Shown in pieces: positions 57,868 through 64,000 of a stretch of 64,000 nt of DNA (within the stretch, counting starts at the first letter, position 1; each line of letters starts with the position of its first letter). The translations under genes were made by a program, and so were the position numbers. Location: assembly GCF_010882175.1 (NCBI RefSeq), contig NZ_WKLH01000006.1, positions 861 to 64,860 of the forward strand, read 5' to 3'. Below the pieces are notes generated by a model that did not search any database, was not told the DNA's origin, and was given only the letters and a program-made list of their open reading frames with translations. Source of the DNA: Mangrovibacterium lignilyticum (GTDB taxonomy: Bacteria > Bacteroidota > Bacteroidia > Bacteroidales > Prolixibacteraceae).

Positions 57868-59352
57868 ATGTACCTACTTGGATTTGATATCGGCAGCTCT
57901 TCTGTAAAAGCTTCCATCATAAACGGCGACTCGGGCGAATGCCTGGCGTCTGCTTTCTACCCGAAACAGGAAATGAAAATTACGGCTGTCCAGTCAGGCT
58001 GGGCAGAGCAAGAACCCGAACAATGGTGGGCAAACCTAAAAATGGCTGTTGCCGAAGTGATGCAACAATCTGAGGTCAATCCTTCTGACATTGATTCAAT
58101 CGGAATTTCTTACCAAATGCACGGCTTGGTTGTGGTCGATAAAAACCAAAATGTTTTACGTCCTTCCATCATTTGGTGCGATAGCCGCGCTACCGGTATT
58201 GGCGAAAAAGCATTAAAAGAAATCGGCGAAGAAAAATGTCTGGAAAACTTATTGAACTCACCGGGAAACTTCACCGCTTCGAAACTGAAATGGGTAAAAG
58301 ACAATGAACCCGAATTATACGCAAAGATTGATAAAATCATGCTACCGGGTGACTATATTGCCATGAAACTTAGTGGCGAAATTAAGACAACAGCCGGTAA
58401 CCTTTCCGAAGGTATTCTTTGGAACTTCAAGGAAAATACTGTTGCCAAAATGTTGATTGACTATTACGGGTTCGAAGAAAGTTTCATTCCGGAAATAGTA
58501 CCGACCTTCTCGCTTCAAAGCGTCGTGAGTGAAGCAGCAGCTAAAGAAATGGGACTGGCTCCGGGCATTAAAATCAGCTATCGCGCCGGCGACCAACCCA
58601 ATAACGCTTTATCATTAAACGTGCTGAACCCGGGCGAAATTGCCACCACTGCCGGAACATCGGGTGTGGTTTACGGGGTAAGCGACGAAGTAAAATACGA
58701 TCCGAAATCACGGGTCAACACCTTCGCTCACGTCAACCATACTGCCGAAGCTAACCGCTTGGGAGTGCTGCTATGTATTAACGGAACAGGAATCCTGAAC
58801 TCGTGGCTAAACAAGCAAGTTGGTGGCGGAGCAATTTCTTACGAAGGCATGAACGAGGCTGCGTCGAAAGTAGCTATTGGCTCAGACGGAATTAGCATTC
58901 TGCCATTCGGAAACGGAGCCGAACGTGTGCTGGAAAACAAAAACCTGGGCTCAATCATGTCAGGTATCAGCTTCAATATTCACACTAATGCGCATCTTTT
59001 CCGCGCTGCACAGGAAGGAATTGTCTTCTCGTTCAAATACGGAATGGATATCATGAAAACCATCGGTATTGATGCTAAAGTCATTCGGGCCGGTAAAGCA
59101 AACATGTTCTTAAGCCCTATTTTCCGTGAAACATTGGCTGGTATATCCGGAGCAACCATTGAGCTTTACAACACCGACGGATCGGTAGGTGCTGCCCGCG
59201 GTGCCGGAATCGGTTCGGGATATTATAAATCACCTGCCGAAGCCTTTTCAAACTTAACCAAACTGGAAACGATTGAACCCAACTTAAACAAAAAAGCGGA
59301 ATACGAAGAAGCTTACGGCAACTGGAAAAGTATGCTGGAAAAATTCATTTAA
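57868..59352 (+). CDS. xylB: Xylulokinase
   Basis: 494 residues, FGGY kinase family. It phosphorylates D-xylulose to D-xylulose-5-phosphate with ATP. The N-terminal LGFDIGSSSVKASI is the phosphate loop, QEPEQWWANL and SYQMHGLVVVDKN are substrate-side motifs, WCDSRAT holds the conserved Asp/Arg, and the catalytic-base region is YRAGDQPNNALSLNVL. The C-terminal VIRAGKANMFLSPIFRETLAG and GAARGAGIGSG complete the family. Followed after 57 bases by xylA. Confidence 0.96.
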   Translation: MYLLGFDIGSSSVKASIINGDSGECLASAFYPKQEMKITAVQSGWAEQEPEQWWANLKMAVAEVMQQSEVNPSDIDSIGISYQMHGLVVVDKNQNVLRPSIIWCDSRATGIGEKALKEIGEEKCLENLLNSPGNFTASKLKWVKDNEPELYAKIDKIMLPGDYIAMKLSGEIKTTAGNLSEGILWNFKENTVAKMLIDYYGFEESFIPEIVPTFSLQSVVSEAAAKEMGLAPGIKISYRAGDQPNNALSLNVLNPGEIATTAGTSGVVYGVSDEVKYDPKSRVNTFAHVNHTAEANRLGVLLCINGTGILNSWLNKQVGGGAISYEGMNEAASKVAIGSDGISILPFGNGAERVLENKNLGSIMSGISFNIHTNAHLFRAAQEGIVFSFKYGMDIMKTIGIDAKVIRAGKANMFLSPIFRETLAGISGATIELYNTDGSVGAARGAGIGSGYYKSPAEAFSNLTKLETIEPNLNKKAEYEEAYGNWKSMLEKFI

Positions 59353-59409
59353 AAAGTACAGCAACATCGTGATCCGTTTCAAAATAAACAATTTAATATC
59401 AAGATAAAC

Positions 59410-60726
59410 ATGAGCACAAAAGTTTATTTCCCATCCGTGGAAAAAATCAAATTTGAAGGTAAAGACAGTAGAAATCCATTGGCATTCCGCTACTACAATC
59501 CAGAGAAAGTAGTTTATGGAAAAACAATGGCTGAGTGGTTTAAATTCTCAATGGCCTGGTGGCATACCTTATGTGCCGATGGTGGAGATCCATTTGGCGG
59601 TAAAACGCAAGACCACCCATGGGTTGGTGCCGCAGATGCCGTAGAAGCAGCCAAAAACAAAATGGATGCCGGGTTCGAGTTTATGCAAAAAATGGGAATC
59701 GAATACTATTGCTTCCACGATATTGATCTAGTTAACGAAGGCAACAGTATTGAAGAATACGAGGCTAATCTGAAAGCAATTGTTGAATATGCAAAAGAAA
59801 AGCAAGCTGAAACAGGTATTAAATTAATGTGGGGAACTGCTAACGTATTTTCAGCAGCTCGTTACATGAATGGTGCCAGTACAAATCCTAATTTTGATAC
59901 TGCTGCACGTGCCATACTTCAGATTAAAAACTCGATTGATGCAACAATTGCCTTAGGTGGTAAAGCCTACGTTTTCTGGGGAGGACGCGAAGGTTACATG
60001 TCGTTGTTAAACACCAATATGAAACGTGAAAAACAACACATGGGAACCATGTTAAAAATGGCTCGTGACTATGGTCGTTCGAAAGGTTTTACAGGAACAT
60101 TCCTGATTGAACCAAAACCAATGGAACCGATGAAACACCAGTACGATGTAGATACTGAAACAGTAATTGGTTTCTTAAAAGAATTCGGTTTAGAGAACGA
60201 TTTTAAAATTAATATCGAAGTAAACCACGCGACGTTAGCAGGTCACACATTCGAACACGAATTGCAATGTGCCGTTGATGCCGGTATGCTTGGAGCTATC
60301 GACGCCAACCGCGGTGATGTTCAAAATGGCTGGGATACTGACCAGTTCCCTGTTGATTTATTCGAAATGACTCAAGCCATGATGGTCGTGCTTAAAGGTG
60401 GTGGTATGCAAGGTGGTGGTACCAACTTTGATGCTAAAATCCGCCGTAACTCAACCGACTTAGACGATTTGTTCATCGCTCACATTGGTGCAATGGACGT
60501 AATGGCGCGTGCTTTGGAAACTGCAGCTGCAATTTTGGAAGATTCGCCATATGAAAAAATGATTGCCGATCGCTATGCTTCATACGATGCCGGAAAAGGT
60601 AAAGAGTTTGAAGACGGAAAGCTTTCATTCGAAGATGTTTATGATTACGCTAAAGCGAATGGCGAGCCAAAACAAATTAGCGGCAAGCAAGAATTGTATG
60701 AAGCAATTGTAAACATGTATATCTAA
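59410..60726 (+). CDS. xylA: Xylose isomerase
   Basis: 438 residues, the long group-II type. It interconverts D-xylose and D-xylulose in a divalent-metal-dependent TIM barrel. Conserved stretches seen are [13 protein letters not shown] (active-site His and Asp), [32 protein letters not shown] (metal-binding Glu), [19 protein letters not shown], and [20 protein letters not shown] with metal-binding Asp residues. It is co-transcribed with xylB. Confidence 0.97.
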   Translation: MSTKVYFPSVEKIKFEGKDSRNPLAFRYYNPEKVVYGKTMAEWFKFSMAWWHTLCADGGDPFGGKTQDHPWVGAADAVEAAKNKMDAGFEFMQKMGIEYYCFHDIDLVNEGNSIEEYEANLKAIVEYAKEKQAETGIKLMWGTANVFSAARYMNGASTNPNFDTAARAILQIKNSIDATIALGGKAYVFWGGREGYMSLLNTNMKREKQHMGTMLKMARDYGRSKGFTGTFLIEPKPMEPMKHQYDVDTETVIGFLKEFGLENDFKINIEVNHATLAGHTFEHELQCAVDAGMLGAIDANRGDVQNGWDTDQFPVDLFEMTQAMMVVLKGGGMQGGGTNFDAKIRRNSTDLDDLFIAHIGAMDVMARALETAAAILEDSPYEKMIADRYASYDAGKGKEFEDGKLSFEDVYDYAKANGEPKQISGKQELYEAIVNMYI

Positions 60727-60943
60727 AGCATGTTGAAATTGCATTCAGAATTTTTGCGAGTTTTAATCTCATGAAACGAGCCATAAACGTCATACATCTA
60801 TTATTAGACCATGAATAATTTGGCGAGTTTCATCCGTTGATATTCTAATTTGGAAAAGTGAGTCGAATACGAAGACTGCACTTAGTCAAGTTAAAAATCA
60901 AATAAATGAAATGATTTCATTTCTGAAATAAAATACTCAGAAT

Positions 60944-60989
60944 AACCCGGTTCGTGACTTTTGAAACGAATCGGGTTTATCTGTTTTTC
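60944..60989 (+). terminator. Terminator-like hairpin after xylA
   Basis: AACCCGGTTCGT, loop of 10, ACGAATCGGGTT (12-bp stem with one G-T pair), then a loose T-rich tail TATCTGTTTTT. It may be a partial terminator or attenuator between xylA and the transporter. Confidence 0.55.
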
Positions 60990-61016
60990 ATTGCCACACA
61001 AACCATAATAAAGATG

Positions 61017-61050
61017 GACGTTGCATTTTGCCCACACAACATGCAATGTC
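61017..61050 (+). promoter_or_regulatory. Leader hairpin ahead of the sugar porter gene
   Basis: GACGTTGCAT, loop of 14, ATGCAATGTC (10-bp stem, one wobble), ending 18 bases before the ATG. Confidence 0.45.
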
Positions 61051-61068
61051 AAAACAAACCAATCAACA

Positions 61069-62481
61069 ATGAAACAAAATAAATTCTTTATCATCGCTAT
61101 AACCATTGTAGCTACTCTTGGAGGTTTGCTATTTGGATACGATACAGCGGTAATTTCAGGTACAGTTGGTTCGCTCGACGCGTTTTTTATTCAGCCGCTG
61201 GGACTCAGCGAAACAGCAGCTAACTCGCAACTCGGTTTTATCGTATCAAGCGCCCTGATCGGCTGCATTATTGGCGGTATCTCCGGCGGATTAATCAGTT
61301 TAAAATTGGGCCGTAAAAACGGGTTGATCTTAGCGGCTATTTTATTCTTCATATCTGCCCTTGGATCTTCCTATCCCGAATTGTTCTTCCGCCCATTCGG
61401 CGAAGGCGATTACACTTTTTACTGGCATTTCATCATCTACCGAATTATCGGCGGAATCGGTGTGGGACTGGCATCAATGCTCTCTCCCATGTATATTGCC
61501 GAAATTTCTCCGGCCAACACCCGCGGTAAGCTTGTCTCATTCAACCAGTTTGCCATCATTTTCGGTATGTTGGTCGTGTATTTTGTAAATTATGCTATTG
61601 CCAGTCAAGGTGACGATAGCTGGTTGAACAATATCGGCTGGCGATACATGTTTGCATCGGAAATGATCCCGGCAGGCTTGTTCCTGTTCTTGCTGTTGTT
61701 CGTTCCGGAAACACCTCGCTACATGGCCTTAAAAGGCAATGATGAGAAAGCGCTACGTGTTTTGCAAAAAATAAATGGTCCGGAGCTAGGGTCTAAAGTT
61801 TTGGAGGAAATCAAACTTACATTGACAACAACGTCGGGAAAACTGTTCTCCTTTGGCTTTTTAATTGTCGTCATTGGCATCCTACTTTCAGCTTTCCAAC
61901 AATTTGTTGGAATCAATGTGGTGCTGTATTATGCTCCAGAAATCTTCAAGAACATGGGTTCGGGTACCGATACGGCCCTGTTGCAGACAATCATCGTAGG
62001 AATCATCAACCTGTCGTTTACGGTAGTGGCGATAATGACTGTCGATAAATTCGGAAGAAAGCCTTTGATGATTATTGGTGCTGTCGGAATGGCCTTCTTC
62101 ATGTTTGCACTCGGCTTCTCCTTCTTCTTCCAACAAATCGGAATTGGTGCTTTAATCTTCATGTTGGGTTATGTCGCTTGTTTTGCCGTAAGTTGGGGCC
62201 CCGTAGTTTGGGTTCTGTTGGCTGAAATCTTCCCGAATCGCATTCGCGGACGTGCCATGGCGGTGGCGGTGGCGGCTCAATGGATTTCAAATTACCTGGT
62301 TTCATGGACTTTCCCAATGATGAACAAAAGCAGTTTCCTGGTAAATAACTTCCACAACGGATTTGCTTATTGGATTTATGGCATCATGGGAATTCTGGCT
62401 GCCCTGTTCATGTGGAAATTCGTTCCTGAGACAAAAGGTAAAACACTGGAAGAAATGCAACACCTTTGGGAAAAAAAATAA
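61069..62481 (+). CDS. Sugar porter family MFS transporter (XylE-like D-xylose:H+ symporter)
   Basis: 470 residues from ATG 61069 (TTG 61021 extension would cover the leader hairpin and is unlikely). Twelve membrane helices. Sugar-porter motifs: GGLLFGYDTAVISG in helix 1, LGRKNG loop, RIIGGIGVGLASMLSPMYIAEISPANTRGKLVS, PETPRYMALKG after helix 6, FQQFVGINVVLYYAPEIF in helix 7, DKFGRKP, and PETKGKTLEEM at the end. In this locus D-xylose is the likely substrate. Confidence 0.95.
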   Translation: MKQNKFFIIAITIVATLGGLLFGYDTAVISGTVGSLDAFFIQPLGLSETAANSQLGFIVSSALIGCIIGGISGGLISLKLGRKNGLILAAILFFISALGSSYPELFFRPFGEGDYTFYWHFIIYRIIGGIGVGLASMLSPMYIAEISPANTRGKLVSFNQFAIIFGMLVVYFVNYAIASQGDDSWLNNIGWRYMFASEMIPAGLFLFLLLFVPETPRYMALKGNDEKALRVLQKINGPELGSKVLEEIKLTLTTTSGKLFSFGFLIVVIGILLSAFQQFVGINVVLYYAPEIFKNMGSGTDTALLQTIIVGIINLSFTVVAIMTVDKFGRKPLMIIGAVGMAFFMFALGFSFFFQQIGIGALIFMLGYVACFAVSWGPVVWVLLAEIFPNRIRGRAMAVAVAAQWISNYLVSWTFPMMNKSSFLVNNFHNGFAYWIYGIMGILAALFMWKFVPETKGKTLEEMQHLWEKK

Positions 62482-62546
62482 TCATTGAGTAACAACTGAA
62501 GTTAGTCGATATAATCAACTAACAATAACGATCCGCCAGTCGGATG

Positions 62547-62586
62547 AATAATAAAAGAGGGGCTTTAAAGCCCCTCTTTTATTATT
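62547..62586. terminator. Bidirectional terminator between sugar porter and small HTH gene
   Basis: A perfect 40-base palindrome with GAGGGGC/GCCCCTC core flanked by A and T runs, so it works on both strands for the convergent genes. Confidence 0.93.
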
Positions 62587-62758
62587 TGGCAGGTTCCCAG
62601 GCGCATCGCACCGGAGAAACAATCTTTCCTTCTTTCTTGAGTTGATTCATTGCTTTATCAACTTCTTTCCGGTCTAAACCGGTTGCAGTTACAATTTCAC
62701 CGGCTTTAACCGGTTTTCCGGCAGCAACCATGGCTGCCAAAACCTTTTCTGCACTCAT
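62582..62758 (-). CDS. Small winged-helix/HTH protein
   Basis: 58 residues from ATG 62758. VLAAMVAAGKPVKAGEIVTATGLDRKEVDKAMNQLKKEGKIVSPVRCAWEP is a compact HTH: three helices with a recognition helix (DRKEVDKAMNQLKKEG) and one Cys near the end. Small proteins of this form occur in Bacteroidota and archaea, without a known target. It begins 16 bases after the superoxide dismutase stop and is co-transcribed with it. Confidence 0.8.
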   Translation of the reverse strand: MSAEKVLAAMVAAGKPVKAGEIVTATGLDRKEVDKAMNQLKKEGKIVSPVRCAWEPAK

Positions 62759-62774
62759 TTCAGCCCATTGAAAA

Positions 62775-63350
62775 TTAGAAACGGCTCTCAACAACTTTCC
62801 AGTCCAAAACCTTGAAGAAGTCTTCAATATATTTTGGGCGGGCATTTTGCTTGTCCAGGTAATAAGCGTGCTCCCAAACATCGCAGGTCATCAGCGGAGT
62901 CAAACCGTCGGTCATTGGGTTCGCTGCATTTCCGGTTTGTACAATGCTTAGTTTCCCTTCAGCATCTTTCACTAACCATGCCCAACCTGATCCGAACAAA
63001 GTAGCTGCAGCCTTGCTAAAAGCTTCTTTAAAAGCATCAAATGATCCAAAAGAAGCCTCGACAGCTGCCTTTAAGTCGCCGCTTGGTTCTGTTGCAGGAG
63101 TAGCTGAAAACTGGAAGAAATAGAAGGTGTGGTTCCAAACCTGAGCACCATTATTGAAAATTCCACCCGCCGATTTTTTAACAATCGTTTCCAGATCTGC
63201 GTTTTCAAACTCAGTTCCGGGAACAAGTCCATTCAGGTTATTCACATAAGCCTGGTGGTGTTTGCCATAATGAAAATCCAATGTTTTTTCACTAATGTAT
63301 GGCTCCAATGCGTTTTTGGCGTAGGGTAACGCCGGTAATTCAAATGACAT
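62775..63350 (-). CDS. sodB: Iron-type superoxide dismutase
   Basis: 191 residues. It converts superoxide to oxygen and hydrogen peroxide in the cytoplasm. Metal ligands are His in FHYGKHHQAYV, His in QVWNHTFYFFQF, and Asp and His in CDVWEHAYYLD. SGWAWLV and the AQVWNHTFYFFQ region with a Fe-type Gln/His environment favour iron; a cambialistic enzyme cannot be excluded. The 5' leader contains a perfect 8-bp inverted repeat (63371-63397). Confidence 0.95.
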   Translation of the reverse strand: MSFELPALPYAKNALEPYISEKTLDFHYGKHHQAYVNNLNGLVPGTEFENADLETIVKKSAGGIFNNGAQVWNHTFYFFQFSATPATEPSGDLKAAVEASFGSFDAFKEAFSKAAATLFGSGWAWLVKDAEGKLSIVQTGNAANPMTDGLTPLMTCDVWEHAYYLDKQNARPKYIEDFFKVLDWKVVESRF

Positions 63351-63370
63351 AATTCAACATTTAAAAGTTA

Positions 63371-63397
63371 AACGATTCTCTTGTTTTTTGAATCGTT
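63371..63397 (-). promoter_or_regulatory. Inverted repeat upstream of sodB
   Basis: AACGATTC, 11 bases, GAATCGTT, lying 20-47 bases before the sodB start. It may be an operator or a leader hairpin. Confidence 0.4.
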
Positions 63398-63541
63398 AAA
63401 CATGAAGTTCGTTTAAATGTTTGAGAAATTATGCTCGATTAAAGCAATTTAAAGTGATTCCAAATAAAAGGAAACAATTACTGGGAGGCAACTATCATAA
63501 GATCAATTCCGTAATTAACCGAATAAAAAATCAAATACCTA

Positions 63542-64000
63542 CTAACAGAGTTTCACCACCACCCGTCCCCGACTTTTTTTAGTTAACATGAGTTGTATAT
63601 AACCGTCCAAACCTTCAAGATCGGTTTCGTGAATTAATTGCTCGCTAAAATCAATCTTCCACTCACAGGCCAACAGATTCCAGATTTCCTGACGCAACGG
63701 CATCGGACAATTTTGTGAATCGACCCCCAACAGGCTAACACCTTTCAATATGAAGGGATACACTGTCATGCTCAAATCTCCCGAACCAATATTACCGCAG
63801 CTCGCAACATTCCCCATCGGGCTACAGCCTTTAAGCAGCGTCGTCAGTGTATTGCCGCCAACGACATCAATAGCGCCCCCCCACAATGTCTTTAACATCG
63901 GTCGTCCCGATTGGTCGTCCGTTGTTTCCTTATTCACTTGCGATGAGGCTCCAAGGCTATTCATTTCGTCTTCGGTCATTCCCTCCGAACTGGCTGCAAT
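63542..64000 (-). CDS. YhdH/YhfP-family quinone oxidoreductase, N-terminal part outside window
   Basis: The frame is open to the right edge, giving the last 152 residues. It matches the C-terminal half of the YhdH/acryloyl-CoA reductase group of medium-chain dehydrogenases: MNSLGASSQVN after the dinucleotide fold, WGGAIDVVGGNTLTTLLKGCSPMGNVASCGNIGSGDLSMTVYPFILKGVSLLGVDSQNCPM, and the end GRVVVKL. It reduces acryloyl-CoA or quinone-like compounds with NADPH. Substrate unknown; the N-terminal residues cannot be seen. Confidence 0.9.
   Translation of the reverse strand: MAASSEGMTEDEMNSLGASSQVNKETTDDQSGRPMLKTLWGGAIDVVGGNTLTTLLKGCSPMGNVASCGNIGSGDLSMTVYPFILKGVSLLGVDSQNCPMPLRQEIWNLLACEWKIDFSEQLIHETDLEGLDGYIQLMLTKKSRGRVVVKLC

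Larger units (their letters stand above)
60727..61068. other. Intergenic region between xylA and the sugar porter
   Basis: 342 bases with no gene. It contains a terminator-like hairpin (60944-60977), a near-palindromic AT-rich stretch (60904-60922, aaatgaaatgatttcattt), and a second hairpin (61017-61050) in the leader of the transporter. No clear promoter for the transporter was found. Confidence 0.6.

Overview
The window is a chromosomal stretch of a Bacteroidota bacterium, most likely a marine or anoxic member of the Marinilabiliales/Prolixibacteraceae type; genus-level placement is inference. The evidence is the promoter grammar (TTG, about 20 bases, TAnnTTTG), a Bacteroidota-type AMP nucleosidase, a type IX secretion plug protein, Na+-NQR with a separate ApbE, many outer-membrane barrels ending in an aromatic residue, LVIVD and HYR-like surface proteins, and a GntR-controlled xylose locus. 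I saw no tRNA, rRNA, CRISPR array, insertion sequence or phage genes.

Layout. 1-6200: the N-terminal 995 codons of a large secreted protein built of near-identical 79-residue repeats, a hotdog-like protein and two LuxR-type response regulators with degenerate receiver domains; a shared 20-base element precedes or overlaps all four. 6200-19500: housekeeping genes (recR, a glycosyltransferase fusion, a GNAT enzyme, AMP nucleosidase, holA, a rhomboid protease, a degenerate class IV aminotransferase homologue, yqgE, a DivIC-like protein, pruA), an orphan sensor kinase and the T9SS plug protein. 19644-25492: the complete nqrABCDEF operon with a clear promoter and terminator.

25646-31068, directly behind nqr, is a compact six-gene operon and the most interesting part of the window. 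It encodes two related small Cys-rich secreted proteins, a NosR/NapH-like membrane ferredoxin, an outer-membrane barrel, a Tat-exported lipoprotein polyferredoxin with ten CxxC-type cluster motifs, and an ArsP/DUF318-type permease. I read it as a candidate extracytoplasmic iron-sulfur electron-transfer system, possibly an iron-sulfur counterpart of multihaem conduits. That function is inference.

31-44 kb: two L,D-transpeptidases, a fatty-acid hydroxylase, a GT90 enzyme, yebC, a second orphan kinase, apbE (which would flavinylate NqrB/NqrC) beside a small Cys-containing membrane protein, acylphosphatase, an aromatic amino acid decarboxylase, an SMP-30 protein, and a divergent qorB-like/HxlR pair with a recognisable operator. 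44-54 kb: mostly cell-envelope proteins on the minus strand (dienelactone hydrolase, barrels, a BamA-type protein, a TonB-like protein with a decayed partial copy, an LVIVD lipoprotein, an OmpH/Skp-like protein) and a 105-bp intergenic minisatellite. 55-62.5 kb: proline dehydrogenase (partner of the distant pruA), a nitroreductase, and a xylose locus (GntR regulator, xylB, xylA, sugar porter) with repeated AGAAC operators. 62.5-64 kb: iron superoxide dismutase with a small HTH protein, and an incomplete YhdH-type oxidoreductase at the edge.
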